64,000 nt of DNA from Bradyrhizobium frederickii (lineage in GTDB: Bacteria > Pseudomonadota > Alphaproteobacteria > Rhizobiales > Xanthobacteraceae), in NCBI RefSeq assembly GCF_004570865.1, contig NZ_SPQS01000023.1, positions 1-64,000 on the forward strand, written 5' to 3'. The position numbers were made by a program, and so were the translations under genes. The notes under the pieces were generated by a model. That model saw only the letters and a program-made list of their open reading frames with translations, made no database searches and was not told the DNA's origin. Below are positions 34,993 to 44,042 of this stretch, piece by piece; the stretch's first letter is position 1, and the number at the start of each line of letters is the position of its first letter.

Positions 34993-35922
34993 TCAGCTCA
35001 GGCTTCCGGCGAAACGTTCGGCGAGCCGGTTCTTACTGAATGCCTCCGTCACCCAGTCCACGAAGGCTCTCGTCTTCGCGGGCACGAGCTTGCGCGACGC
35101 ATGATAGATCGAGATCGCACCGGCGTCGCAGTACCAGCGCGGTACCAGGCGCAGTAGGGAGCCGTCTTCGAGCGCTGGAAGGATGTCGGCTGTTGCGAGC
35201 ATGGCCACTCCCAGGCCCAGCAGCGCTGCTTCGCGCATTGCGGCGGGATCGTTGACCACGATGGACTCCGACAGCGACGCCTGAACTTCCCGCCCCGAAA
35301 CATCGCGCATCGACCAGTGCCGGATGCGCCCGGTTTGCAGCGAGCGCATCACGATGCCATTGAGCCCGGCCAACTCATCAGGCTTGGTCGGAGGCACGCG
35401 CCCGGACATGTAGGCTGGTGACGCCACGGCGACGATATGGGCGGGCGCAAGTGTTCGGCTCACAAGTCCCGGCGACAACTCGAACCCGCCACCAATAGCC
35501 GCGTCGTAGCCTTCGCCGATCAGATCGACCTGACGGTTCTCGAAGTGCCACTCAGGGCGGACCCGCGGATACCGGGCAAGGAAGCCGGGAAGTAGCGGCA
35601 GGATATGAGCCGTACCGAATGTCGGTGGCAGGCTGACCTTGAGAAGGCCTGCCGGCTCGGTGCTGCCGGTCGATATCCCTGCAATGGCTGCCTGAAGGCC
35701 TTCGAGATTGTCGGAGATCGCCACGCGAAACGTCTCGCCCGCCTCCGTCAGCGTCAATTTCCGCGTCGAACGATGAAACAGCCGGACGCCGAGATTGCGC
35801 TCCAGCATGGCGACGTTTCGGCTGACGGCGGCCGGAGTCAACGAGAGACGCCGGCTGGCCTCCGAAAAGCTGCCGCATTCGGCGCTGCGGAGGAAGGATT
35901 CCAGGTTCGCCAGCGTTTCCAT
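34993..35922 (-). CDS. LysR-family transcriptional regulator
   Basis: A 309-residue LysR protein with an N-terminal winged helix (METLANLESFLRSAECGSFSEASRRLSLTPAAVSRNVAMLERNLG, residues 1-45) and a ligand-binding domain (LLKVSLPPTFGTAHILPLLPGFLARYP and DAAIGGGF) of the CrgA/aliphatic-acid-sensing group. It is divergent from the F420-reductase-like gene, with a 126-nt AT-rich gap containing ATATT/AATAT half-sites, so it likely controls that gene and the SnoaL-like gene. The inducer is unknown. It ends 14 nt from the stop of the convergent citrate-synthase fusion. Confidence 0.9.
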   Translation of the reverse strand: METLANLESFLRSAECGSFSEASRRLSLTPAAVSRNVAMLERNLGVRLFHRSTRKLTLTEAGETFRVAISDNLEGLQAAIAGISTGSTEPAGLLKVSLPPTFGTAHILPLLPGFLARYPRVRPEWHFENRQVDLIGEGYDAAIGGGFELSPGLVSRTLAPAHIVAVASPAYMSGRVPPTKPDELAGLNGIVMRSLQTGRIRHWSMRDVSGREVQASLSESIVVNDPAAMREAALLGLGVAMLATADILPALEDGSLLRLVPRWYCDAGAISIYHASRKLVPAKTRAFVDWVTEAFSKNRLAERFAGSLS

Positions 35923-36048
35923 CTATCCATTCTCAAGCAATCGTTGAAAATATTACGAGCAATATACTCCTAATCAAAGGGCAGTGTTTGGACCATCTCT
36001 GCACCACCGATCAGCTTGCCTGATCCCAAAACATCTCGGAGATTTTCC

Positions 36049-36651
36049 ATGTCCACTATCGGCATCATCGGCGCGGGCAATATTGGCCGCGCAATCGCCC
36101 AGGCCCTGGCGCGCAACGGCATCGCCGTGACCCTGTCCAACAGCCGCGGCCCGGAAAGCCTGGCCGCGACCGTTGCCGAACTCGGTCCGCTCGTGACCGC
36201 CGGCACCCGCGAAGAGGCCGCTGCCAAGGAGATCGTGTTCGTCGCAGTCAACTGGTCGAAGCTGCCGGATGCGCTCGCCGGGCTGCCGCAATTCGCCGGC
36301 CGCATCGTCGTCGACGCCAACAATCCGATCGAGGCCCCGCTGTTCAAGCCGGCTGAACTCGGTGGCCGCGCCTCGTCCGAGGTTTTCGCCGATCTCGTGC
36401 CCGGTGCGCGGGTGGTGAAGGCATTCAATCATCTCTTGGCGCAGCTCCTCGCAACTGACCCTGCGAGCGACGGCGGCAAGCGCGTGCTGTTCTACTCGGG
36501 AGATGAGGCTGATGCGAAAGCCGTTGTCGGCGCGCTGATCGATCGGCTCGGATTCTTCGGCATCGATCTGGGCTCGCTCGCAATCGGAGGCAGGCTGACC
36601 CAGTTTCCCGGTGGTCCGCTTCCGGCGCTGAACCTGGTCAAGTTCGGCTGA
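36049..36651 (+). CDS. NADPH-dependent F420 reductase-like (Rossmann) protein
   Basis: A 200-residue protein beginning TIGIIGAGNIGRAIAQALA, a perfect GxGxxG dinucleotide-binding start, then the NADPH phosphate-binding residues NSRGPES. Later blocks are VVDANNPIEAP, RVVKAFNHLLAQLL and LIDRLGFFGIDLGSL. It belongs to the F420-oxidoreductase-like NADP-binding family, but bacteria without F420 use these proteins for other, unknown reductions. The ATG at 36049 is the conserved start; it is divergent from the LysR gene and followed after 49 nt by the SnoaL-like gene. Confidence 0.82.
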   Translation: MSTIGIIGAGNIGRAIAQALARNGIAVTLSNSRGPESLAATVAELGPLVTAGTREEAAAKEIVFVAVNWSKLPDALAGLPQFAGRIVVDANNPIEAPLFKPAELGGRASSEVFADLVPGARVVKAFNHLLAQLLATDPASDGGKRVLFYSGDEADAKAVVGALIDRLGFFGIDLGSLAIGGRLTQFPGGPLPALNLVKFG

Positions 36652-36700
36652 CCCTTCGAGAGGGTTCACCAACGAAATGAGATGATGAAAGGCTACCCAG

Positions 36701-37072
36701 ATGACAACCGATAGTACCGATTTCGACCACCTGCTTCGCTCAAATCTGGAGCGCGTGTTCAACGAGCGGATCGAGGACAAACGGCGCGCCGCCATCGCCG
36801 AGTTGTTCGTCGAAGAGCCCGTGATGTACGAGCCGACGAAGATCGTCCGGGGCCGGTCAGAGATATCGCGCGTCGCCGGAGAACTTCTGCAGCAGTTTGG
36901 GCCGACATTCAGGTTCGTACCCGATGGCGTCGCCGTCGGGCATCATGGTTTGGCACGTCTGGCCTGGCATGCCGGGCCTGAGCATGGTCCAGTCGCCGTG
37001 ACCGGGGCCGACGTCGCGGAAATCGAAGGCGGTAAGATCTCGCGCTTGTGGGTGTTCCTCAACGCGCCGTGA
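36701..37072 (+). CDS. SnoaL/NTF2-like small protein
   Basis: A 123-residue protein with the cone-shaped NTF2/SnoaL fold: an N-terminal helix (FDHLLRSNLERVFNERIEDKRRA), then AELFVEEPVMYEPTKIVRGRSEI, FRFVPDGVAVGHHGLARLAW and GGKISRLWVFLNAP. Members include isomerases, hydrolases and non-catalytic binders, so no activity can be given. It follows the F420-reductase-like gene in the same direction and should belong to the LysR-controlled unit. Confidence 0.78.
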   Translation: MTTDSTDFDHLLRSNLERVFNERIEDKRRAAIAELFVEEPVMYEPTKIVRGRSEISRVAGELLQQFGPTFRFVPDGVAVGHHGLARLAWHAGPEHGPVAVTGADVAEIEGGKISRLWVFLNAP

Positions 37073-37093
37073 GAGAGGGTCGTCCTGCCGAAA

Positions 37094-37753
37094 CTAGGTC
37101 TGCGGCTTCGACGCGGCGACTTCGCTGCGGCTCCGGCGGCGTATGAACCACAATGCGGCGCCGAATGCGATCGCAACGCCCATGACGGTCAGCATCCAGA
37201 TGTGCTTGCCGACATGCCCGTGATGATGCAGCCCGGCATATTCGTGCAGGGCTGAGACCGCCAGCACGCCCGGCAGCACATGCGCCGGCGCCCAGGCCAG
37301 AATGGCCGGGATGTTCACCGCGTAGAATTTTGCGGGCGCCATTCCCAGCGCGCCCGCCGTCACCGGCACGAAGGCCCGGACCGGCGGCACGAAGCGGGCG
37401 AAGAACACGGCCCAGGTGCCGAAGCGGTGGAAGAAGCTCTCGCTCTCGGCGACCACGCGCGGGTAATTGGTCAGTGGCCAGGTGTTCAGGATTTCGCGCT
37501 GGCGCCGGTGTCCGATCCAGTAGGCCGAGCCGTCGCCGAGCACGGCGCCGAGCGCGGCCGCCAGCAACACCCATTGCAGCTTGAGTTCGCCGCCCGGGAC
37601 CAGGGCGCTCAGCGCCAGGATGATGGTCGAGCCGGGAATCACCGATCCCACCACCGGCACGGCTTCGAGCAGCGCCGCCAGGAACAGGGTCAGATAGCCC
37701 AGCCAAGGATGGGCCGAGACGAAGGAGATGAGCGGATCGAGAAAGGACGTCAC
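37094..37753 (-). CDS. DedA-family (VTT domain) inner-membrane protein
   Basis: A 219-residue membrane protein of the DedA family. Diagnostic segments are EAVPVVGSVIPGSTIILALSAL, GDGSAYWIGHRR, and FARFVPPVRAFVPVTAGALGM (the re-entrant loop with the essential acidic and arginine residues). DedA proteins flip undecaprenyl phosphate or phosphatidylethanolamine across the membrane. I prefer GTG 37753 (TSFLDPLISFV) over the upstream ATG at 37816, because the latter adds a non-hydrophobic stretch. The C-terminal segment ends in a basic tail. Confidence 0.85.
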   Translation of the reverse strand: MTSFLDPLISFVSAHPWLGYLTLFLAALLEAVPVVGSVIPGSTIILALSALVPGGELKLQWVLLAAALGAVLGDGSAYWIGHRRQREILNTWPLTNYPRVVAESESFFHRFGTWAVFFARFVPPVRAFVPVTAGALGMAPAKFYAVNIPAILAWAPAHVLPGVLAVSALHEYAGLHHHGHVGKHIWMLTVMGVAIAFGAALWFIRRRSRSEVAASKPQT

Positions 37754-38048
37754 GTCGTCTCTGGTGGGCTGGAGCACGGGGCTTGCCACCCTACATAAGT
37801 AAAGGCATGCGGCCAAAGTGCCATTCGCGGGGGCGGCTCCCGCGAACCCGCCCGAATTTGGGCGTGATTCGCAAGGCAGCCCTCCAAAAACTGCGTTCCT
37901 TGCCTATCTAAATGAAAAGACAACGGAACTTTGATTGGCGGGCGGGCTTCTGCCGGCCACTTGACTCTGATAGGTTGAGGTTCAGCACCCAGCCGCAGCC
38001 AACGTGCGAATAACCGGTTTCGGGACCGCCCGGGACCTCGGAGGATTG

Positions 38049-39047
38049 ATGACGACCGCCGCCATGTCCAAAGTTGAGGAAGTTTCCGGTCTGCCCGACA
38101 TGAAGGTGTCGGTGCGCCAGGTGTTCGGGATCGACAGCGATCTCGAAGTGCCGGCCTATTCCGAAGTCGATCCTCATGTGCCCGAAGTCGATTCCGACTA
38201 TCGCTTCGACCGCGCCACCACGCTCGCCATTCTCGCCGGCTTCGCCCGCAACCGCCGCGTGATGGTGACCGGCTATCACGGCACCGGCAAATCCACCCAT
38301 ATCGAGCAGGTCGCGGCCCGCCTGAACTGGCCCTGCGTGCGCGTCAACCTCGACAGCCACATCAGCCGTATCGACCTCGTCGGCAAGGATTCCATCGTGG
38401 TCCGTGACGGCAAGCAGGTCACCGAATTCCGCGACGGCATCCTGCCCTGGGCGCTGCAGCACAACGTCGCGCTGGTGTTCGACGAATACGACGCCGGCCG
38501 CCCGGACGTGATGTTCGTGATCCAGCGCGTGCTCGAAGTCTCCGGTCGCCTGACGCTGCTCGACCAGAACAAGGTGATCAAGCCGCATCCGGCGTTCCGC
38601 CTGTTCGCCACGGCGAACACGGTCGGTCTCGGCGACACTTCGGGCCTCTATCACGGCACCCAGCAGATCAACCAAGGCCAGATGGACCGCTGGTCGATCG
38701 TCACCACGCTGAACTATCTCAGCCATGACGAGGAAGTGGAGATCGTGCTGGCCAAGGCCAAGCACTATCGCACCGGCGAAGGCCGCGACATCGTCAACAA
38801 GATGGTGCGCCTCGCCGACCTGACCCGCAACGCCTTCGCCAACGGCGATCTGTCGACGGTGATGAGCCCGCGCACGGTGATCACCTGGGCGGAGAACGCC
38901 GACATCTTCGGCGATATCGGCTTTTCGTTCCGGGTCACCTTCCTCAACAAGTGCGACGAGCTCGAGCGTCCGCTGGTCGCCGAGTTCTACCAGCGCTGCT
39001 TCAACGCGGAGCTGCCGGAATCGGCAGTCAACGTGGCGCTGAGCTGA
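38049..39047 (+). CDS. cobS: Cobaltochelatase subunit CobS (AAA+)
   Basis: A 332-residue AAA+ ATPase of the aerobic cobalamin pathway. CobS and CobT form a chaperone-like ring that drives CobN to insert Co2+ into hydrogenobyrinate a,c-diamide. Walker A is TGYHGTGKST, Walker B LVFDEYDAG, sensor 1 LFATANTVGLGD, and an arginine-finger-like block follows (QMDRWSIVTTLNYL). The N-terminal VRQVFGIDSDLEVPAYSEVDPHVPEVD is conserved. Start ATG 38049 has GGAGGA just upstream. No cobalamin-riboswitch signature was evident in its leader. cobN is not in the window. Confidence 0.95.
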   Translation: MTTAAMSKVEEVSGLPDMKVSVRQVFGIDSDLEVPAYSEVDPHVPEVDSDYRFDRATTLAILAGFARNRRVMVTGYHGTGKSTHIEQVAARLNWPCVRVNLDSHISRIDLVGKDSIVVRDGKQVTEFRDGILPWALQHNVALVFDEYDAGRPDVMFVIQRVLEVSGRLTLLDQNKVIKPHPAFRLFATANTVGLGDTSGLYHGTQQINQGQMDRWSIVTTLNYLSHDEEVEIVLAKAKHYRTGEGRDIVNKMVRLADLTRNAFANGDLSTVMSPRTVITWAENADIFGDIGFSFRVTFLNKCDELERPLVAEFYQRCFNAELPESAVNVALS

Positions 39048-39059
39048 TTCAACAATGAT

Positions 39060-39223
39060 GTCATCCCGGACAAGCTCACTCCTGGCGGCGCGAAGCGCCG
39101 TCTGGAGTGAGTGCAGATCCGGGATCCATAGCCACGGGCCCGCGTTGTGGCGCGAGCGATCAATTGCCACCCTTCGCCAAATGACGTCCTGTGGCTATGG
39201 GTCCCCGCTTTCGCGGGGACGAC
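39060..39223. repeat. Family A inverted repeat, copy 2, inside the cobS-cobT operon
   Basis: GTCATCCCGGACAAGC at the left and GCTTTCGCGGGGACGAC at the right, with GGGATCCATA facing CTATGGGTCCC inside. It starts 13 nt after the cobS stop and ends 12 nt before the cobT ATG, so the intergenic space of a normally compact operon is almost entirely repeat. Transcription must either read through it or restart. Confidence 0.8.
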
Positions 39224-39235
39224 GGTGAGATCGAG

Positions 39236-41140
39236 ATGAGCACCACCTCCAACTCCAAATTCCGCAGCAGCAAGGAAGCGCCGACCGAGCCGTTCAAGCG
39301 CTCGGTCGCCTCCTGCCTGAAGGCGATCGCCAAGACGCCGGAGCTCGACGTCTCCTTCGCCGCCGAGCGGCCGGGCCTCGCGCCCGGCAAGGCGCGGCTG
39401 CCCGAGCCCGCGCGCAAGATGACCAAGCGCGATGCGGCGGTCGTGCGCGGCCATGCCGATTCCATCGCGCTGAAGCTTGCCTGTCATGATGCCAAGCTGC
39501 ATCGCAAGCTGATGCCGGGCAATCCGCAGGCGCGCGGCGTGTTCGAGGCGGTGGAGCAGGCGCGAGTCGAAGCGATCGGCGCGCGCCGCATGGCGGGCGT
39601 GGCCAAGAACCTCACCGCGATGCTCGACGACCATTTCCATCGCGGCAAGTTCGACGAGATCACCGACCGCGCCGACGCCCCGCTGGCCGATGCGCTGGCG
39701 ATGCTGGTGCGCGAGCGCCTCACCGGCATGGCGCCGCCGACCGCCGCGAAGAAGATGGTCGATCTCTGGCGTCCGATTCTCGAGGACAAGATCGGCAAGC
39801 GGCTCGACCGGCTCGATAGCGTCGTCGAGGATCAGACCCGGTTCGGCGATGCCGTGCATGACCTGCTGTCCGCGCTCGAGCTCGGCGACGAGCGCAATGC
39901 CGACAGCGAGGACGATGACGACAACGACGAGAACCAGGACGGCGACAACGACCAGTCCGGCGCCGAGGGATCGCCCGATTCCGATGCCGCGCAGGAGATG
40001 AGCGCCGACCAGGCGCAGGCGACCAGCGAGGAGATGAGCGAGAGCGCGATGGAAAGCGCGCAGGCCTCGACCTCCGACAGCTTCGACGACGGCGAGCTCG
40101 GCGACGACGAGACGCCGGGCGAGGCGACGCGTCCGAACCAGCACGGCAAGAACGAGCCGCGCGGGCCGGAATATCACGCCTTCGCGCCCAAGTTCGACGA
40201 GGTCATCGCCGCCGAGGACCTCTGCGACCATGACGAGCTGGAGCGGCTGCGTGCCTATCTCGACAAGCAGCTCGCGCATCTGCAGGGCATCGTCGCCCGC
40301 CTCGCCAACCGGCTGCAGCGCAAGCTGATGGCGCAGCAGAACCGCGCCTGGGAGTTCGACCTCGAAGAGGGCATCCTGGACCCCGCGCGCCTGTCGCGCG
40401 TCGTCACCGATCCCTATCACCCGCTGTCCTTCATGCACGAGAAGGAGGCGACGTTCCGCGATACCGTGGTGACGCTGCTGCTCGACAATTCCGGCTCGAT
40501 GCGCGGACGGCCGATTACGGTCGCCGCCACCTGCGCCGACATTCTCGCCCGCACGCTGGAGCGTTGCGGCGTCAAGGTCGAGATCCTCGGCTTCACCACG
40601 CGCGCCTGGAAGGGCGGGCAATCGCGCGAGGCCTGGCTTGCCGCCGGCAAGCCGGCCAATCCCGGCCGCCTCAACGATCTCCGCCACATCATCTACAAGT
40701 CGGCGGATGCGCCGTGGCGTCGTGCGCGAAAAAATCTCGGCCTGATGATGCGCGAGGGTCTGCTCAAGGAGAACATCGACGGCGAGGCGCTGGACTGGGC
40801 GCACAAGCGCCTGCTCGGCCGGCCCGAGCAGCGCAAGATCCTGATGATGATCTCGGACGGCGCGCCGGTCGACGATTCCACGCTGTCGGTCAATCCCGGC
40901 AATTACCTCGAGCGGCACCTGCGCCACATCATCGAGGAGATCGAGACCCGCTCGCCGGTCGAGCTGATCGCGATCGGCATCGGCCATGACGTGACGCGCT
41001 ATTACCGCCGCGCGGTGACGATCGTGGACGCCGAGGAGCTTGGCGGCGCCATCACCGAGAAGCTCGCCGAGCTGTTCAGCGAGACCGCCACGGCGCCCAC
41101 GCAGGCACCCGCCCGCCCGCGGCGCAAATTGCATTCGTGA
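39236..41140 (+). CDS. cobT: Cobaltochelatase subunit CobT
   Basis: A 634-residue subunit partnering CobS and CobN. Four parts are visible: an N-terminal helical region (EAPTEPFKRSVASCLKAIA), a strongly acidic linker around residues 215-320 (EDDDDNDENQDGDNDQ, then many Glu/Ser), a helical YHAFAPKFDEVIAAEDL domain, and a C-terminal von Willebrand A domain with the metal site LLLDNSGSMRGR and SDGAPVDDSTL. The length is normal. ATG 39236 is preceded by GGTGAGAT and matches the family start (MSTTSNSKFRSSKEAP). The stop overlaps the next gene's GTG. Confidence 0.95.
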   Translation: MSTTSNSKFRSSKEAPTEPFKRSVASCLKAIAKTPELDVSFAAERPGLAPGKARLPEPARKMTKRDAAVVRGHADSIALKLACHDAKLHRKLMPGNPQARGVFEAVEQARVEAIGARRMAGVAKNLTAMLDDHFHRGKFDEITDRADAPLADALAMLVRERLTGMAPPTAAKKMVDLWRPILEDKIGKRLDRLDSVVEDQTRFGDAVHDLLSALELGDERNADSEDDDDNDENQDGDNDQSGAEGSPDSDAAQEMSADQAQATSEEMSESAMESAQASTSDSFDDGELGDDETPGEATRPNQHGKNEPRGPEYHAFAPKFDEVIAAEDLCDHDELERLRAYLDKQLAHLQGIVARLANRLQRKLMAQQNRAWEFDLEEGILDPARLSRVVTDPYHPLSFMHEKEATFRDTVVTLLLDNSGSMRGRPITVAATCADILARTLERCGVKVEILGFTTRAWKGGQSREAWLAAGKPANPGRLNDLRHIIYKSADAPWRRARKNLGLMMREGLLKENIDGEALDWAHKRLLGRPEQRKILMMISDGAPVDDSTLSVNPGNYLERHLRHIIEEIETRSPVELIAIGIGHDVTRYYRRAVTIVDAEELGGAITEKLAELFSETATAPTQAPARPRRKLHS

Positions 41141-42231
41141 GCACGCATTCATCCCGCCGCAGCTTTCTTCAGTACGCAGCGGCGGGATTCTCCACCTTCG
41201 CAGCCTCCCGCATCGCGCTGGCGCAAGCCACGACGGAGCCGCCGCCAAGAACAGCTCAAGGTGCGCTTCAGGTCGAGAACGGCGTCACCGACCCCGTCAG
41301 CGTCGAGGTCAATGCGCGCGCCATTCCCAATTTCGAGCCGGGCGACCGCACGCGCACGCGCTTCGGCTCGCTGGACTATCGCAGCGGCCTGGTGCTGACC
41401 TCGCGCTATCGCGGCTTCGGCGGCTTGTCCGGCATCCGGCTCGATGCCAGGGGCGAGCGCTTCCTCGCGGTCTCCGACCAGGGCGGCTGGTTCACCGGCC
41501 GCATCCGCTACTCGGAGGGCAAGATGGTTGGCCTCGACGAGGTCGAGGCCGCGCCGCTGCTCGGCGCCGAGGGCAGGCCGATCACGGAAAAGCGGCTGTG
41601 GTGGGATTCGGAATCGATCGCGCGCGACGGCAATGTCGTTTATGTCGGGCTCGAGCGCGTCAACCAGATCCTGCGCTACGATTTTGCCAGGGGCGGCACG
41701 CGCGCGCGCGGCGAGGTGATCCCGGTGCCGGCGGGCGTGCGCAAGCTGCCGTCCAACAAGGGGCTGGAGGCGCTGGTCGTCGTGCCCAAAGGCAAAGACC
41801 AGAACCTGCCGCTGGCGGGCACCCTGATCGCCTTCTCCGAGCGCGGGCTCGACGCCGACGGCAATCTCACGGCCTTCCTGATCGGCGGCCCCACGCCCGG
41901 CCAGTTCAGCGTGCGCCGCACCGAGAAATACGACATCAGCGATGCCGTGCTGCTGCCCTCCGGCGAGCTTCTGATCCTCGAGCGCAAATTCTCCTGGTTC
42001 ACCGGCGTCAACATCCGCATCCGCTCGATCCCGCTGAAGTCGATCGTACCCGGCGCGCTGGTCGACGGCCCCGCGCTGTTCGTCGCCGATCTCGGCCACG
42101 AGATCGACAACATGGAAGGCATCGATGCCCACGTCACGCCCGAGGGCGAGACCGTGCTGACGCTGATCTCCGACGACAATTTCTCGATGCTGCAACGGAC
42201 CTTGCTGCTGCAATTCACGCTGGCGGAGTAG
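41137..42231 (+). CDS. Tat-exported phytase-like esterase (esterase-like activity of phytase family)
   Basis: A 364-residue protein. A twin-arginine signal (SRRSFLQYAAAGFSTFAASRIALAQA) sends it folded to the periplasm. The rest is a beta-propeller of the family called esterase-like activity of phytase (GFGGLSGIRLDARGERFLAVSDQGGW, WWDSESIARDG, NKGLEALVVVPKG, DNMEGIDAHVTPEG). The conserved D and E residues probably bind metal; hydrolysis of phosphate esters is a family inference only. GTG 41137 overlaps the cobT TGA (GTGA), so translation is coupled to the cobaltochelatase genes, a common rhizobial arrangement without a known link to B12. Confidence 0.82.
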   Translation: MSTHSSRRSFLQYAAAGFSTFAASRIALAQATTEPPPRTAQGALQVENGVTDPVSVEVNARAIPNFEPGDRTRTRFGSLDYRSGLVLTSRYRGFGGLSGIRLDARGERFLAVSDQGGWFTGRIRYSEGKMVGLDEVEAAPLLGAEGRPITEKRLWWDSESIARDGNVVYVGLERVNQILRYDFARGGTRARGEVIPVPAGVRKLPSNKGLEALVVVPKGKDQNLPLAGTLIAFSERGLDADGNLTAFLIGGPTPGQFSVRRTEKYDISDAVLLPSGELLILERKFSWFTGVNIRIRSIPLKSIVPGALVDGPALFVADLGHEIDNMEGIDAHVTPEGETVLTLISDDNFSMLQRTLLLQFTLAE

Positions 42232-42270
42232 GGCACGCTGTCGTCCCCGGGGCGCGCCCCAATCTCCACT

Positions 42271-42446
42271 GTCGTCCCGGACAAGCGCGCCCCCGGCAAC
42301 GCGTAGCGTTGTCCGGTAGCGCGCGCAGATCCGGGACCCATAACCCCAGGGAGTAGTTGTGGCGCGAGCTCCCACTCCGAGCCTTCGCCAAACTTCTCCC
42401 TGTGGGTATGGGTCCCGGATCTGCGCTGACGCTTGTCCGGGACGAC
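42271..42446. repeat. Family A inverted repeat, copy 3
   Basis: GTCGTCCCGGACAAGCG at the left and CGCTTGTCCGGGACGAC at the right, with GATCCGGGACCCATA facing TATGGGTCCCGGATC. It has an extra insertion (CCCCCGGCAACGCGTAGCG) in the left arm. A short partial copy (TCGTCCCCGGGGCGCGC) precedes it at 42241. It sits between the phytase-like gene and the flavin oxidoreductase, and the long open frame before 42591 runs through it. Confidence 0.8.
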
Positions 42447-42590
42447 AGCGGAGAACTTGGCGCAGCCCTCCGTCAAACGATTGCCGAAATGCACGCTGCC
42501 GCTGGCCACCATGCAGCCGCGCGGCTGGCAATCCGCACCTCGCTCACTAAACTCCTCCCATTGCCCTCCCACCTTTCGGAACTCCCCCGC

Positions 42591-43703
42591 ATGAGCGTCC
42601 TGTTTTCCCCGATCGAGCTGCGCGGCCTGACCTTGAAGAACCGCATCGTGGTGTCGCCGATGTGCCAATATTCGGCCGAGGACGGCGTCGCCACTGACTG
42701 GCACTTCACCCACATCAACAATCTCAGCCTGTCGGGTGCTTCGATGTTCTGCATCGAGGCGACCCATGTCGAGGCGATCGGCCGCATCACGCCGGGCTGC
42801 CTCGGGCTCTACAGCGATGCCTGCGAGGCCGCCTTGACGCCGATCCTCGCCTCGGTGCGCAAGCATTCTTCCACGGCCATTGCGATGCAGCTCGCCCATG
42901 CGGGCCGGAAAGCGAGCAGCGCGCGGCCCTGGGACGGCGGCCAGCTGATTCCGGAAGGCCAGGGCGGCTGGCAGACGGTGGCGCCGTCGGCGGTGCCGCA
43001 CAAGGAGGGCGAGGCCGCCCCGCTCGCGCTCGATGCCGCGGGCCTGAAGCGCATCCGCGAGGCCTTCGTCGACAGCGCCAAGCGCGCCGCGCGCCTCGGC
43101 ATCGACGCCATCGAGCTCCATGGCGCGCACGGCTATCTCCTTCATCAATTCCTGTCGCCGATCTCCAACAAGCGCACCGACGAATATGGCGGCAGCCTGG
43201 AGAACCGCATGCGCTTTCCGCTCGAAGTGTTCGACGCGGTGCGCGCCGCCTTCCCGCACGACAAGCCGGTCGGCATGCGGGTGTCCTCGACCGACTGGGT
43301 CGAGGGCGGCTGGGATCTTTCGCAGACCATCGCATTCGCCAAAGCCTTGAAGGCGCGCGGCGTCGACTGGATCGATGCCTCCTCCGGCGGCGTCTCGCCG
43401 CTGCAGAAGATCCCGCTCGGCCCCGGCTATCAGGTGCAGTTTGCAGAGGCCATCCGCCGCGAGACCGGCCTGCCCACCATCGCCGTCGGCCTGATCACGG
43501 AGGCCAGGCAGGCCGAGGAGATCGTCGCATCCGGCAAGGCCGACATGGTCGCGCTCGCCCGCGGCATGCTCTACGACCCGCGCTGGCCCTGGCACGCCGC
43601 CGCCGAGCTCGGCGGCGAGGTCGAAGCCCCGCCGCAATATTGGCGCTCGCAGCCACAGGCGCAAAAGGCGCTGTTCGGCAAGACCACGTTCGGGGCGCGG
43701 TGA
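42591..43703 (+). CDS. NADH:flavin oxidoreductase, old yellow enzyme family (YqjM-like)
   Basis: A 370-residue TIM-barrel flavoenzyme that reduces activated C=C bonds of enones with NAD(P)H through bound FMN. The SPMCQYS motif contains C25 and Y27, the redox-tuning residues of the YqjM-type classes. ELHGAHGYLLHQFLSP carries the substrate-binding His pair, and NKRTDEYGGSLENRMRF is family-typical. The C-terminal DMVALARGMLYDPRWPW binds FMN phosphate. ATG 42591 (MSVLFSPIELRGLTLKNR) is the family start; the frame is open from 42357 but passes through a repeat. Confidence 0.92.
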   Translation: MSVLFSPIELRGLTLKNRIVVSPMCQYSAEDGVATDWHFTHINNLSLSGASMFCIEATHVEAIGRITPGCLGLYSDACEAALTPILASVRKHSSTAIAMQLAHAGRKASSARPWDGGQLIPEGQGGWQTVAPSAVPHKEGEAAPLALDAAGLKRIREAFVDSAKRAARLGIDAIELHGAHGYLLHQFLSPISNKRTDEYGGSLENRMRFPLEVFDAVRAAFPHDKPVGMRVSSTDWVEGGWDLSQTIAFAKALKARGVDWIDASSGGVSPLQKIPLGPGYQVQFAEAIRRETGLPTIAVGLITEARQAEEIVASGKADMVALARGMLYDPRWPWHAAAELGGEVEAPPQYWRSQPQAQKALFGKTTFGAR

Positions 43704-43751
43704 GGGACGCCGCTGCAGGTGAGGCGCAGCGACCGCGCCAAGCAAATGGTT

Positions 43752-43916
43752 GTCGTCCCGGACAAGCGTCAGCGCAGATCCGGGACCCATACCGCGTGAT
43801 CTCTCGATGGCGCGGGGTGTACGTCGGCAAATAACTGGGAGTCTTCGTCAAACCTCTCCCTGTGGTTATGGATCCCGGATCTGCGCGCGCTTTTAGGCGC
43901 GCTTGTCCGGGACGAC
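43752..43916. repeat. Family A inverted repeat, copy 4
   Basis: GTCGTCCCGGACAAGCG with GATCCGGGACCCATA at the left; TATGGATCCCGGATC with GCTTGTCCGGGACGAC at the right, plus a TTTTAGGCGCGC insertion in the right arm. It follows the flavin oxidoreductase gene and nothing else of note lies up to the membrane-protein gene at 44043. Confidence 0.8.
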
Positions 43917-44042
43917 AGCGGAGCGTGAAGCGACCTATGCGCCTTCGCCATCGCCCCAAAACACTAAGTAAGTCTCCCCAGCTTCCACGCCCCGCAAAAC
44001 TGGCCTAACCTCTCCGCAGTCAATTCCTCGCGGAGGCCCGCC

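Noticed and set aside
37754..38048. Possible cobalamin riboswitch upstream of cobS
   Set aside because: I looked for the B12-box (GCCACTG-like) and the flanking conserved stems and did not find them. A covariance-model search (Rfam cobalamin) would be decisive.
38987..41248. Long open frame (753 codons) on the minus strand opposite cobT and the following gene
   Set aside because: Same codon-bias shadow effect; it covers parts of two well-supported genes and has repetitive Leu/Val/Glu/Arg composition with no motif.
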